The notes beneath the pieces are model-generated. The model saw only the letters and a program-made list of their open reading frames with translations. It was not told the DNA's origin and made no database searches. Shown in pieces: positions 1-9,126 of a stretch of DNA of 39,456 bases. Both the position numbers and the translations under genes were made by a program. Within the stretch, counting starts at the first letter, position 1; the number at the start of each line of letters is the position of its first letter. The stretch is from Acidimicrobiales bacterium (GTDB lineage Bacteria; Actinomycetota; Acidimicrobiia; Acidimicrobiales; RAAP-2), in assembly GCA_017883065.1 (NCBI GenBank), contig JADGOG010000009.1:1-39456 (forward strand), read 5' to 3'.

Positions 1-303
1 CCGGGAGGCCAGCCACTCGGCCGGGGACCGGTGACCGGTGAGCACATGGCGGTTGCACTCGGCTGCCCGGGTGGCCGCCAGTGTCTTGCCCGCCCCACCC
101 AGACGCTCGGCCCGGGTGAACACGGTGACCAGGTGCTCGGCGTCGGCCCCGGAGTAGAGCCCGGGGTCGAAGGCGTGGACGAAGGAGGCCACCACCTCGA
201 CGGCGGCGGACAGCTCGGCGGGTGTGGCGGGCGTGGCGGCATCGGTCGGGGAGGTGGCCCCGCTCGCCGGGCTGTTCGTGTCGGTGTCCGTCGCCGAAGT
301 CAC
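1..303 (-). CDS. DUF222-type (13E12/HNH-associated) protein, N-terminal fragment
   Basis: This reading frame is absent from the ORF track because it runs off the left edge without a stop. Reading the minus strand from a GTG at 303 gives 101 codons: a Thr/Ser/Asp/Ala-rich start, then a helical stretch ending in ...AAECNRHVLTGHRSPAEWLASR at the edge. The GxRSPAEWLA pattern is what I associate with the DUF222 domain, which in actinobacteria usually precedes a C-terminal HNH nuclease; neither the rest of DUF222 nor any HNH motif is inside the window. Such genes are multicopy in many actinobacteria and their role is not settled. No clear Shine-Dalgarno sequence precedes the GTG. The call rests on one motif and on an open frame through the whole stretch. 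Confidence 0.55.
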   Translation of the reverse strand, partial: MTSATDTDTNSPASGATSPTDAATPATPAELSAAVEVVASFVHAFDPGLYSGADAEHLVTVFTRAERLGGAGKTLAATRAAECNRHVLTGHRSPAEWLASR

Positions 304-413
304 GTACCGATCACATCACACCGCTGTAACAACCCATCGGGGACGGCAGACCAGCTGGAGAGATGGTCGAGCAACCGAACCGGGTGGCACCAACGGCCCC
401 GAGATCGCCGGCC

Positions 414-425
414 TATGGTTGACCG
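414..425 (+). promoter_or_regulatory. -10 box of a leaderless promoter for the methyltransferase
   Basis: TATGGT at 414-419 is followed by 6 bases and then the GTG start at 426, so a transcript starting about 7 bases after the box would begin at the start codon. No convincing -35 hexamer is visible and no Shine-Dalgarno sequence is present. The same arrangement recurs at many other gene starts in this window. Confidence 0.45.
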
Positions 426-1202
426 GTGACGGATCGCACGCCGGAGTACGTGGCTCCCAACGCAGCATGGTGGGAGTCCCGGAGGGACGACCAGCTCGGC
501 CTAGCCAAGCGACACTGGTCCTCGCCCGAACCCATCTGGGGCGTGTTCGGAATCCCCGAGTCGCTGGTGGGGCTGCTGCCTGTGGACCTGGAGGGTGCCG
601 CCGTGGCCGAGCTCGGGTGCGGCACCGCCTACGTGTCGGCCTGGCTGGCGCGACGCGGGGCGCGTCCAGTGGCCGTCGACCCGACACCGGGCCAGCTCCG
701 GATCGCGGCGGCGTGCCAGGCTGAGTTCGGCCTCTCGTTCCCTCTGGTGCGTGCCGTCGGGGAGCAGGCGCCACTGGCGTCGGCGTCGTTCGACCTGGTG
801 ATCAGCGAGTACGGCGCCGCCATCTGGGCCGACCCCTACCGGTGGATCCCCGAAGCCGCCCGCCTGCTGCGTCCCGGGGGCCAGCTGATCTTCCTGGGCA
901 ACAGCACGCTGCTCATGCTGTGCATGCCCGACCTCGATGGCATCCCCGCCGAGGACCGGATGGTGCGTGACCACTTCGGCATGCACCGCTTCGAGTGGCC
1001 CGACGACCCCACCGTCGAGTTCCACCTCGGCCACGGTGACTGGATCCGGTTGTTCCGGTCCAACGGGCTCGCGGTCGAGGACCTGATCGAGCTGCGGCCA
1101 CCCGACGCCGGCGAGGCCACCTACCCCTCGTGCACCTTCGTCACCCCGCAGTGGGCCCGACGGTGGCCATGCGAAGAGGCCTGGGTGCTCCGACGCCGCT
1201 AG
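426..1202 (+). CDS. Class I SAM-dependent methyltransferase
   Basis: A 258-aa soluble protein with a Rossmann methyltransferase core. Motif I, the SAM glycine loop, is VAELGCGTAYVS at about residues 59-70, followed by an acidic residue after the next strand (PVAVDPTPGQ) that should hold the SAM ribose. The post-motif LLRPGGQLIFLG (about 146-157) is typical of the UbiE/Methyltransf_11 class. The C-terminal part has aromatic and acidic residues with a WEW-like look but gives no substrate clue. The GTG start is chosen because a TATGGT -10-like box ends exactly 6 bases before it, suggesting leaderless translation. It stands alone and converges on the GH3 gene 21 bases away. The fold is confident; the substrate is unknown. 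Confidence 0.85.
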   Translation: MTDRTPEYVAPNAAWWESRRDDQLGLAKRHWSSPEPIWGVFGIPESLVGLLPVDLEGAAVAELGCGTAYVSAWLARRGARPVAVDPTPGQLRIAAACQAEFGLSFPLVRAVGEQAPLASASFDLVISEYGAAIWADPYRWIPEAARLLRPGGQLIFLGNSTLLMLCMPDLDGIPAEDRMVRDHFGMHRFEWPDDPTVEFHLGHGDWIRLFRSNGLAVEDLIELRPPDAGEATYPSCTFVTPQWARRWPCEEAWVLRRR

Positions 1203-1223
1203 GTGGTCGGCGACGATCTGGCG

Positions 1224-3398
1224 CTAGTCGACCACCACCTCGGTGGTGATGCCGGGATCACCGGCGTGGCGGGCCACTCGCAGGTCGTAGGGGCCCGGCC
1301 GGACCACCATGGCGTGCGCGTCCAGGTCCCGTTCGGCCAGCGATTCCGTTCGGACGGGGATGGCCAGGCCCGCCCGGCCCCCTGGCTCGACGCCCACCCG
1401 CCCGAACCCGACCAGCCGGAAGGGCCGGTCCGAACCGCGACGACGGGCGTAGACCTGCACCAGGTCCGATCCCGCCCGACCGCCGGTGTTGGCCACCGTG
1501 GCGTGCACGACAATGCCTCCGCCGGATGTCTCGGCGCGGGCTTCTTCCAGGGCGAAGGTCGTGTACCCGAGGCCGAACCCGAATGGATAGGCGGGGACCG
1601 TGCCCGCACGCTCCAGGTACCAGTAGCCGTGCCAGGCGTCGTAGGTGAACTCGTTCGCTCGGGCGTCGAACTGTGGGAGGTCCGAATCGTCGTTCGGAAC
1701 GGAGAACGGAAGCCGGCCACAGGCCTCTGCCTGACCGAACAGGACGTCGGCCACCCCGTGCCCCCCCTCCATGCCCGAGTACCACGACTGCACGACGGCC
1801 GGGACCGTGCGGTCCCACTCGGACATCACCACGGCGCTACCGGCCACCAGCACCACCACGGTGCGGGGGTTGGCCGCCGACACCGCGGCGATCAGGGCCA
1901 CGTCCTCGTCGTGGAGCCGGAGTGAGGAGCGGTCACCGCCTGCGGCGAACCCGCCGGCCTCGCCGCGGGCCACGACGTGCGGAGGAGGCTCGATCAACCG
2001 CTCGGTGGCGACCTGCGCGGTGAACGCCTCGACCAGCTCCGGGTCGTCGTCACCCGGAAACAGGTCCATCAGGTGGTCCGTGGCGAACTCCCCGATGTAC
2101 TCGCCCTCGTCGAGCCGGGTGTAGCCGACCACCACCACGGCCACCTCTGCCTCGCCCGCCACCACAGCCGCCTCAGCCGGATCGGTGCCATCGTCGTTGC
2201 TGACCACCGCGCCCGGTGCGGCGGCCCGGATCCCGTCGAGCAGGGTGACCACCTCGGGTGCCCACACATCGCTCGAACCACCGTCGCCCAGGTTGACCCG
2301 GTCGGCCAGCCTCCCGAGCACGGCCACCGATCCGGTGGACCTCGGGTCCAGCGGCAGGAGCGGACCAGCGTCCACCGGCTCGTTCCTGAGGAGGACCACC
2401 GACTTGGCCGCCACCTCGCGGGCCAGCTCCCGGTGCTCGGCACAGGCCAGCACTTCCCGGCCCGGGACGGGTCGGGCCAGGATCTCCTCGAAGCGCAGGC
2501 AGGTGGCGATCACCCGCTCCACGGCGCGGTCGACGTCCTCCCAGGCCAGGTCGCCCTTCTCGAGGGCGTCGGGGAGTCGACCGGCACGGATCATCCGGTA
2601 CGGCATCTCCACATCGAGGCCGGCGTGCACCGATCGAGCGGCGTCACGCAGGCCGAAGATCCAGTCGCTGATCACGAAGCCGTCGAACCCCCACTCGTCA
2701 CGCAGGACGTCGGTAAGCAGGGCCCGACTGTCCCCGCACCACTCTCCGTTGACGCTGTTGTAGGCGCTCATCACCACGGCCACGCCCTCGTCCACGATCC
2801 TCTTGAACTGGGGCAGATACACCTCGTGGAGGGCGGCCTCGTCGACAGCGATGTCGACCTGGAACCGGGCATTCTCCATCGAGTTGCACGCGAAGTGCTT
2901 GACGCATGCCATGCCGTGGGCCTGGACGCCGCGGGCCAGCGCGGCACCCATCTCCCCCACGTGATGGGGATCCTCCCCGTAGGTCTCCTGGGCCCGGCCC
3001 CATGCCGGGTGGCGCAACACGTTGACGCAGACACCTCCGTACAGGTCGGCGCCGACCGCCCGCAGCTCGCGACCGATGGCGTCGCCGATGCGCTCTTCGA
3101 GCTTGGGATCCCAGGTCGCACCCCGCGCCATGCTCACCGGGAAACAGGTGGCCTGGTCGACCACGATCCCTCTCGGGCCATCGGAGAAGGCGAAGCCGGG
3201 GACGCCGAGCCGTGCCACCTTGGCAGCCCGGAACGGGCTCTTGTGGTAGCCCGACTCCCCCAGATAGGTGAGCCCGGCCCAGAAAGGGGCGTCCCCGTCA
3301 AGACACCAGAGCTTCTCGTCGTCGGTCATCTCCTCCACGATCGAGCGGACCCGGTCGATGGCCCGTCCGCTGTTCGTCTCGTCCCCCGGGGTGGTCAT
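1224..3398 (-). CDS. Glycoside hydrolase family 3 (beta-glucosidase/beta-xylosidase type)
   Basis: A 724-aa enzyme that should hydrolyse terminal beta-linked sugars. The N-terminal TIM-barrel part contains FSDGPRG (71-77), a conserved KHFACNS block (167-173) and GFVISDW, whose Asp at about 245 is the GH3 catalytic nucleophile. The alpha/beta sandwich domain follows (VAVLGRLAD; GGDRSSLRL; SWYSGMEGG), and the C-terminal third has PFGFGLGYTTF leading into a fibronectin-III-like domain. There is no signal peptide, so the enzyme is probably cytoplasmic and acts on imported oligosaccharides. The ORF-track start is 121 codons too early; the ATG at 3398 begins MTTPGDETNS directly before the family's N-terminal helix, and a CACAAT box lies 6 bases upstream. 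Substrate cannot be told from sequence alone. Confidence 0.93.
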   Translation of the reverse strand: MTTPGDETNSGRAIDRVRSIVEEMTDDEKLWCLDGDAPFWAGLTYLGESGYHKSPFRAAKVARLGVPGFAFSDGPRGIVVDQATCFPVSMARGATWDPKLEERIGDAIGRELRAVGADLYGGVCVNVLRHPAWGRAQETYGEDPHHVGEMGAALARGVQAHGMACVKHFACNSMENARFQVDIAVDEAALHEVYLPQFKRIVDEGVAVVMSAYNSVNGEWCGDSRALLTDVLRDEWGFDGFVISDWIFGLRDAARSVHAGLDVEMPYRMIRAGRLPDALEKGDLAWEDVDRAVERVIATCLRFEEILARPVPGREVLACAEHRELAREVAAKSVVLLRNEPVDAGPLLPLDPRSTGSVAVLGRLADRVNLGDGGSSDVWAPEVVTLLDGIRAAAPGAVVSNDDGTDPAEAAVVAGEAEVAVVVVGYTRLDEGEYIGEFATDHLMDLFPGDDDPELVEAFTAQVATERLIEPPPHVVARGEAGGFAAGGDRSSLRLHDEDVALIAAVSAANPRTVVVLVAGSAVVMSEWDRTVPAVVQSWYSGMEGGHGVADVLFGQAEACGRLPFSVPNDDSDLPQFDARANEFTYDAWHGYWYLERAGTVPAYPFGFGLGYTTFALEEARAETSGGGIVVHATVANTGGRAGSDLVQVYARRRGSDRPFRLVGFGRVGVEPGGRAGLAIPVRTESLAERDLDAHAMVVRPGPYDLRVARHAGDPGITTEVVVD

Positions 3399-3474
3399 GG
3401 GGCCATTGTGCCAGTCGGCTGCGGGTGGAGGGTTCCGAACGGGCCGGTGCCCTACCGCCGGTCGATGGGCTGAG

Positions 3475-5004
3475 CTAGCCGGTGAACGGGAAACCGGTGG
3501 AGGAGACGATCCCCGGGGAGCCGGAGGGACCACTGTCCTCTTCGACGTTGACCGGGGTCGACGAGGTGACCACGAGGGCGGAGATCCCGCCGACCTGCTT
3601 GGGGCCGAGCACAACCACCGAGTTGGGACCGACGGTGAAGGCCATCGCCGCACGGGTGCCATCCGGCGCGGCCACGGTGACCCGGGCGGGGATACCTCCC
3701 GGATTGGCCACGGCCAGGCTGTCCACGGTGGCGCCGGGGGTCCCGGGGGCGTGCAGGACACCCGGCCCCGGGACGAGCCAGCGGCTGGCCAGGGTCACCG
3801 TGCCTGCCGACCCGCCCCACAGCGGCGGGGTGGCGGCGGCCGCCGCTTGGACCGTCCGGCCCACCATGATGGGCGTCGGCGACGTGACCACCACCGAGTA
3901 GGGGACCTGCCTGGGCAGACCGGTCGCCGCCGAGGCGTTGAACACCGATGTGGACAGAGGCGGGATGGTCATCTGACGAGGCACCACCGACCCCGAGGAG
4001 AGGCCCAGCGCGATCGATGCGGTCACCGTGGCCGTGCTGGGATTGGCCAAGGTGAAGCCGACCGTCGCACCGTTCACGACGGTGGTCTGGGCGAACCGCC
4101 AGGTGGACGAGAGGACCGGGGCGCCCAGCTGGAGGGACAGGCCGCTGGTGGCCCCGGACGACCACTGCTGGAACTCGTTGCTGACCAGGACCCCCGACTG
4201 CGCCGTCACGAACGTGGCGATGGCCGATGCGTTCTGGACGAAGTCGCCCACGTTCTCCACCAACTCGCGTCCCGGTGGCACCACCAACCCCTGGTACGTC
4301 TGGGGCGTCACCTTGCCGGTGCTGGTCAGGAACGAGACGTTGACCACCGCCTCGGTGGCCGCCGGATTGTAGAGGGTGAGTGCAAGCGCGTTGCCGGAAG
4401 TGGTGGACCCACCGGCGAACGACCACTGTGTCGAGGTCCGGGAGGCGCACGGTGCCGTCGACCATCCACCGCCACCGGACACCACCTGGCTGGCCACTAC
4501 GCCACCACCGTCGAAGACGAAGGTGGAGGCATTGTTTCCGGCGGGCAGACCCCGGGCCGGGTTGAGCGCCACACCCCCGTTGGCGGGCACGGTCACCGAA
4601 CGGCGCTGGGTGGGTGCCGCTCCGGAGCCGGGGGCCGTCCCGACCGCGGTCATCACACCGGTGACCGGCCTGGCCGTCGAGTTGGTCAGGTAGATGGTGT
4701 CGATGGCCGCCGTCCCCGCCCCGGTCGAGCAGAACGCCGAGGAGGAGTACGCACCGACCGGCGGGATCGGGACCCCGTCGAAGGAGCCGGGAACCGGCGC
4801 GGCGGCCGGTGGGGCGAACACCGCGGCGATCACCGCGACGGCCACCGCCACGCCCACCACGGTCGCCACCGCCGCCCACCGACCCTCGACGGGTCGCAGG
4901 GCGGCACGACGGGCGAGTCGGGCCCGAAGCAGGGACGAGCTGTGACCGGTGGCCGGAGGCGACGCATCGTCGTGGTCGACGACCGGTGGCATGGCGTCAC
5001 TCAT
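3475..5004 (-). CDS. DUF5719 family anchored extracytoplasmic protein
   Basis: A 509-aa protein with a short basic cytoplasmic N-terminus (about 1-42), one transmembrane segment (about 43-66, WAAVATVVGVAVAVAVIAAV) and a long Ser/Thr/Val/Gly-rich outer part. That part is a run of repeated beta-sandwich-like units, recognisable by recurring phrases such as LTLYNPAATEAVVNVSF, FTLANPSTATVTASI and LAVANPGGIPARVTV. Two Cys near the start (CSTG; APCAS) could form a disulfide. I recognise this as the DUF5719 family, which in actinobacteria travels with a large membrane glycosyltransferase, as here: its ATG overlaps the stop of that gene in an ATGA. Function is unknown; a scaffold or partner of the neighbouring transferase is an inference from the coupling. 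Confidence 0.8.
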   Translation of the reverse strand: MSDAMPPVVDHDDASPPATGHSSSLLRARLARRAALRPVEGRWAAVATVVGVAVAVAVIAAVFAPPAAAPVPGSFDGVPIPPVGAYSSSAFCSTGAGTAAIDTIYLTNSTARPVTGVMTAVGTAPGSGAAPTQRRSVTVPANGGVALNPARGLPAGNNASTFVFDGGGVVASQVVSGGGGWSTAPCASRTSTQWSFAGGSTTSGNALALTLYNPAATEAVVNVSFLTSTGKVTPQTYQGLVVPPGRELVENVGDFVQNASAIATFVTAQSGVLVSNEFQQWSSGATSGLSLQLGAPVLSSTWRFAQTTVVNGATVGFTLANPSTATVTASIALGLSSGSVVPRQMTIPPLSTSVFNASAATGLPRQVPYSVVVTSPTPIMVGRTVQAAAAATPPLWGGSAGTVTLASRWLVPGPGVLHAPGTPGATVDSLAVANPGGIPARVTVAAPDGTRAAMAFTVGPNSVVVLGPKQVGGISALVVTSSTPVNVEEDSGPSGSPGIVSSTGFPFTG

Positions 5005-8000
5005 GACGGGTCCTCACCGGACACCGGAGTCGTGTCGTCCGCCTGCGGAGTGGCACGGCGGCGGCGGAGCCGCACCGCCCCCGTACTGCCCCCCAGGCGG
5101 CGTCCGAGGAGCACGATGACGGCCAGCCCCCAGGCAACGATGGAGCCCGCCAGGGCCAGCGGGGTGAGCACACCCCCGTGGAAGCGCAGCGTGCCTTGGC
5201 CGGGTGCAGTGACCGCGTAGCTCCCCGCCCATCCGAAGGACGGGGTACGCACGGCCGTGGTGCCGCTCGGCCCCACCAGGGTCCACCTGCCGGCAGGGGC
5301 CAGTGCGGTGAGGACCGTGCCGGGCCGGAGCGGGCCGCGGTAGGAGCGGGAGGTGGGAGATCCGGGCAGCACCGGAACGGCGCCGGGCACGATGCTCACC
5401 CCGGGCGATCCGGCCAGGGCGGCCGGGTCCGAGGTGCTGTTGGCCACCGTGGCGCGGCCCACCACCGCTGCCCGCTCGGGGATCCAGGCAGTGTTGGCGT
5501 AGACGGTGATCCCGGTGCCCGACACCACCGGGTTCAAGTCGAGCTGCGAGGCGAGGGCGGGAGCCAGGTCGGAGGGGACAGGATACTGCTCGGGACTCTG
5601 CTCACCGCTGATCTCGGGGGCGAGCGAGGTCAACAGGACCACGTAGCGCACACCGGCCGGTGCCAGCATCCGTCCCAGCTGGTTGGTTCCGTCGCTGCGT
5701 GCCAGGTTGACCGCCGTCGCCAGTCCCGACGTCGGCCCGGGACTCGCCGCGCTCCACAACCACCGGGCGTCGGGAGGGCCGTCCTCCGAGGTGGCGTAGG
5801 CCAGGCCGTTCCCCGCGCTCCACGATCCCTGGTTGAGTGACCGCCCGTCCCCCAACCACAGCACCCGGAAGGAGCCGTCGGCCGCCTTGGCGTGCATCCA
5901 GGCCACCGACTGGCTGAAGTCGTTGATCGGGAGCTCCCAGCGACCCGGGAGGGCGGAGACCAGGGTGGGGAGCGAGGCCAGGACGACCAGACCGGTGGCC
6001 ACCACCACGACCAGTTGGCGCCACCCGAACTCGGCCGCCCGCAGATCCTCCTCGAAGGCGGCGATGCCCAGACCGATGAGTCCGGCCACGCCCACCGCCG
6101 CCGGAGCCAGCAGGACGAGCGGGTCGACGGCGAGATTGCCCGTCCAACCCCGTCCCATCACCCACGCCACCACCCAGAAGACCAGCGCGATCGACCAGAA
6201 CCGGACAGCCCAGCGGAAGCGCTCCTCCCGGGCCAGGAGCAGTGGCACCAGGGCGGCGGCGGCGAACCCCCAGGCCAACGGCGAGGCGCCAATGGGGCCG
6301 ACCGAGAACCTCAGCAGCGATCCCCACGACGCCGCATCCGACGCGGGCACCGGCACCCCGAAGACGGCCACCGCTCCCCGACCGGCCCACACCACGCCGA
6401 TCACCCACGGAAGGCAGATCAGCGCGGCCACCACCGTGGCGCGGAGGGCCAGGGTCAAGGCGCGTCGGGTGGACCGCCAGTCCCCGCCGATGCACGAGGA
6501 CGCCACGAGGGCGAGGGCGGCGGCCACCACCACGATGGCCAGCGCCGGCTCGAACGAGATGAGCACGGCCTCGATCAGGCCGAGCGCCACCACGGTACGG
6601 AACGTGTCATGCCGCCCGGTCCACGCCGCGATCCGGTGCCGCACCGACGACGGGGCCCCGGGGGCGCTGCTGATGGCCGCTGTGCCCGCCGTCGGCGGCG
6701 ACACCGACGGAGACCGAGACGGGAGTGCGTACGGAGCGGTCCGGGTGGCCCGGAACAGGCGGGCCAGGATCCAGGGTGCGCCGGCGTAGGCGACCAACGC
6801 CCCCCATCGACCGAGGGCCAGGGCGTTGTAGGGAAGCGCCATGGCCAGATAGGCGAGGCCGGTGACCAGCGCGGCGCGCTGCGAGCCGAACGGCCGCAGG
6901 AGCCGCACCGCTCCCCAGGCGCCGAGTGGCAGGCAGGCGAAGATCAGGACCTTCTGGGCCAGGCCCATCGCCCCCAACAGCACGGTCCCGACCAGCCCGA
7001 CCAGAGCAAGTGCCGGGGTGGCCGGTGCGGTGCTCCCGACCCCGGAGGGCTGCCAGCCGGCGGCGAACTGGGAGAACGTGGCGCTCCAGTTGGGGAATGG
7101 GGTGAACTGGCCGATGGCGGGCAGACGGCCGCTCATGACCCCCCGGGAGCCCAGGACCAAGAGCAGCCCGGCGATGATCCAGGTCGTGGCCCGGGTCCGT
7201 CCGCTGACCCGGCCACGGGCCTCGCCCGGGGCGGATCTGTCCCCGGCGCCCCCCGGTCGGGTGGGGGCGGCGTCGCCCCCGGTCGCTCCGCCGTGTGCCG
7301 CCTGTGCGCCTTCGTCGACAGCGGCAAGCTCGTCGGCGTGGGCGCCGTGGAAGCCGTGCTGGAAGACGCGGCGCACATAGGCGGACAGGCGGGCACTCCC
7401 GCCCACCTGGAGCAGTCGGATCTCCTTGTCGCTCAGGCGGCGGTGCGCCTTGAGTTCCTTGCGCTGACGGCGGGTCTCCGAGAGACGGCCGAGGTTCCAG
7501 CGCCACGCCCGAAGCACCGCCCGGGCCCGTGTCCGGTTTCCGGCCAGCTCGGCCACCGTGACCTCGCAGATGGCCAGGATGAGCACCTGGGGCACCACCC
7601 GGATCAGGTGGAAGGTCCCGTAGCACTTGAACACGGCCAGCAACTCGTGGCGTCGTTGGAGTTCCTGGAGGGTGACCGGGTGATCGTTCGGGCCGCCCCC
7701 CTCGCCACCGGTTCCCGGTCCGACCAGGGCCGGATCGAGGGGGCGCGCGCCGGCGGCAAGCTCCTCGAGGTGGCGGACCCGAGCGTCGGGGGCCACGATG
7801 ATCCTGGCCCCGACCACCTGGGCCCGCCAGCACAGGTCGAGGTCCTCCCCCATGGCCGCGATGGCGGGGTCGAAGCCACCCAACTCGTCGAACAGGTCGG
7901 CCCGGACGAGGGTCGTCCCGCCGGGTGCCACGAACACGTCCCGCACCGCGTCGTGCTGGCCATGGTCGATCTCGTTGACCTGGATGCGCTCGACCACCGA

Positions 8001-8423
8001 GCCGCCCTTGTCGACCACCATCCCCACGTGGATCAGGCGCTCGGGGTCGTCCCAGCTGACCACCTTCGGCGAGACGATGCCGGCGTTCGAACGGAACGCC
8101 TCTTCCACCATCAGATGGACGGCGTCGGGGAACAGGGCCACATCGTCGTGGCACAAGAGGTAGTAGGCGGCGCCGTCCACCATGGAGCCCACCTCGTTGA
8201 TCGTGGCCCCGTAGCCGAGGTTCTTCTCGAACCGCCGGACGTAGGCGGTGGGAAGCACCGACGCCACCCGCACGGTGAGGTCCTCGGCACTTCCTGCGTC
8301 GAGGACCAGGACCGACAGCTCCGCATAGTCCTGTGAAGCGAGTGAAGCCAGCGTCTCTTCAAACCACGGACCGGGATCGTGGGCGACGACGACGGCGACG
8401 ACCGGCGGTGCCAGTGTGTCCAT
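5001..8423 (-). CDS. Giant membrane glycosyltransferase: GT2 domain fused to a polytopic GT-C-like domain
   Basis: A 1140-aa protein in two parts. Residues about 1-330 are a GT-A fold family 2 transferase: VVVAHDPGPWFEETLASL at the start, the nucleotide/metal motif CHDDVAL (91-97) and the acceptor-site motif GEDLDLCWR (192-200). Next come a basic linker and a Gly/Ala/Pro-rich stretch, then from about residue 420 roughly ten or more hydrophobic segments, interrupted by a loop rich in Ser, Pro and Thr. The C-terminal quarter is a soluble outer domain (LGRMLAPAGVRYVVLL) followed by a last helix near the end. This layout resembles GT-C enzymes such as arabinofuranosyltransferases, though I see no diagnostic GT-C Asp pair. 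It probably extends or exports an envelope glycan. It is first in a two-gene operon with the DUF5719 protein. A TAGCCT box lies 10 bases before the ATG. Confidence 0.85.
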   Translation of the reverse strand: MDTLAPPVVAVVVAHDPGPWFEETLASLASQDYAELSVLVLDAGSAEDLTVRVASVLPTAYVRRFEKNLGYGATINEVGSMVDGAAYYLLCHDDVALFPDAVHLMVEEAFRSNAGIVSPKVVSWDDPERLIHVGMVVDKGGSVVERIQVNEIDHGQHDAVRDVFVAPGGTTLVRADLFDELGGFDPAIAAMGEDLDLCWRAQVVGARIIVAPDARVRHLEELAAGARPLDPALVGPGTGGEGGGPNDHPVTLQELQRRHELLAVFKCYGTFHLIRVVPQVLILAICEVTVAELAGNRTRARAVLRAWRWNLGRLSETRRQRKELKAHRRLSDKEIRLLQVGGSARLSAYVRRVFQHGFHGAHADELAAVDEGAQAAHGGATGGDAAPTRPGGAGDRSAPGEARGRVSGRTRATTWIIAGLLLVLGSRGVMSGRLPAIGQFTPFPNWSATFSQFAAGWQPSGVGSTAPATPALALVGLVGTVLLGAMGLAQKVLIFACLPLGAWGAVRLLRPFGSQRAALVTGLAYLAMALPYNALALGRWGALVAYAGAPWILARLFRATRTAPYALPSRSPSVSPPTAGTAAISSAPGAPSSVRHRIAAWTGRHDTFRTVVALGLIEAVLISFEPALAIVVVAAALALVASSCIGGDWRSTRRALTLALRATVVAALICLPWVIGVVWAGRGAVAVFGVPVPASDAASWGSLLRFSVGPIGASPLAWGFAAAALVPLLLAREERFRWAVRFWSIALVFWVVAWVMGRGWTGNLAVDPLVLLAPAAVGVAGLIGLGIAAFEEDLRAAEFGWRQLVVVVATGLVVLASLPTLVSALPGRWELPINDFSQSVAWMHAKAADGSFRVLWLGDGRSLNQGSWSAGNGLAYATSEDGPPDARWLWSAASPGPTSGLATAVNLARSDGTNQLGRMLAPAGVRYVVLLTSLAPEISGEQSPEQYPVPSDLAPALASQLDLNPVVSGTGITVYANTAWIPERAAVVGRATVANSTSDPAALAGSPGVSIVPGAVPVLPGSPTSRSYRGPLRPGTVLTALAPAGRWTLVGPSGTTAVRTPSFGWAGSYAVTAPGQGTLRFHGGVLTPLALAGSIVAWGLAVIVLLGRRLGGSTGAVRLRRRRATPQADDTTPVSGEDPS

Positions 8424-8508
8424 CAGGGGTCAGAGGCTATCGGGCCGGAGACGCTCCGCGGTGTCTTCCCAGGTGACAACGGGTGCGGTTCCGGGTGGCG
8501 ATGGGTGC

Positions 8509-8537
8509 TTGCAAAAGTTTATCACGACGTATACACT
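8509..8537 (+). promoter_or_regulatory. Sigma-70-like promoter for the 148-aa protein
   Basis: TTGCAA at 8509-8514 and TACACT at 8532-8537 are separated by 17 bases, inside a noticeably AT-rich patch in an otherwise GC-rich sequence. The expected start site leaves a leader of about 80 bases before the ATG at 8625, which has its own AGGAGAG ribosome-binding site. Another -10 reading, TATACA at 8530, overlaps it. Confidence 0.55.
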
Positions 8538-8624
8538 TGTACTCACAGAGGAACACCGAGTGGGCGTACGAGCACCGGTCAGCCGGTCGAAGACGAGTAG
8601 CCGCACAGACGTCAGGAGAGCACC

Positions 8625-9071
8625 ATGCCAACCATCAAGATGCCAGAGATCAAGAGGCCGGATCTCAAGATGCCCGAGATCAACACGGATATCGCCAAGG
8701 CAGCCAAGGACGTGGCCAACGTGGCCAAGGACGCCACCTATGTGGTGATCGGGGCCGGCGTGCTCGGCTACCAGCAGGCCCAGGTCCAGCGTCAGGAGCT
8801 GCTGAAGCGCCTGTCCGACCCCAGGGCCGACCTCGGGAGCCGGGTCGCATCCATGCGCACCGACCTCAGTGGCGCCCTCCACAACATGGACACCACCGTC
8901 GAGAGTCTCATGGAGCGGTTCGAGGAGATCGTCCAGCGTCTTGAGACTGCGGTCGCACCGCTGGAGGACCGTCTGCCCACCCAGGCCCGTGACCTGGCCA
9001 AGCAGGCCCACGTCCAGGCCAAGGGTGCACGGACTCAGATCCGCAACAGGATCCCGACCGCCAGCGCCTGA
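8625..9071 (+). CDS. 148-aa helical protein of unknown function with N-terminal MPEIK-type repeats
   Basis: I cannot assign a function. The N-terminus is a triplicated phrase (KMPEIK, RPDLK, KMPEIN; about residues 5-19), then an alternating Lys/Ala/Asp helix (IAKAAKDVANVAKDA) and a short hydrophobic stretch, YVVIGAGVLGYQQAQ, at about 38-52. The rest (53-148) is predicted long amphipathic or coiled-coil helix with heptad-like spacing (MDTTVESLMERFEEIVQRLETAVAPLED) ending in a basic tail. The look is that of a phasin, apolipoprotein or HBHA-like surface-active protein, but that is only resemblance. AGGAGAG precedes the ATG by 4-6 bases. The gene is a single transcription unit with its own promoter and hairpin terminator. 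Confidence 0.75.
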   Translation: MPTIKMPEIKRPDLKMPEINTDIAKAAKDVANVAKDATYVVIGAGVLGYQQAQVQRQELLKRLSDPRADLGSRVASMRTDLSGALHNMDTTVESLMERFEEIVQRLETAVAPLEDRLPTQARDLAKQAHVQAKGARTQIRNRIPTASA

Positions 9072-9126
9072 GGATCGGGTGCCACCAGGTGGCGGCACCA
9101 CCCCACCGGTCGCCGGTCGACCCTTC

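Noticed and set aside
1202-1236. GGTGGTCG/CGACCACC inverted repeat between the methyltransferase and GH3 genes
   Set aside because: An 8-bp stem with a 19-base loop covering both stop codons and no U-tract; could be a bidirectional terminator but is too weak to call.
3268-5220. 650-aa plus-strand ORF over the GH3/DUF5719 region
   Set aside because: Antisense to two confident genes; low-complexity Gly/Arg/Asp translation.
5892-8336. 814-aa plus-strand ORF opposite the giant transferase
   Set aside because: High-GC antisense shadow; rich in His, Gly, Arg and Gln, no domain, no ribosome-binding site.
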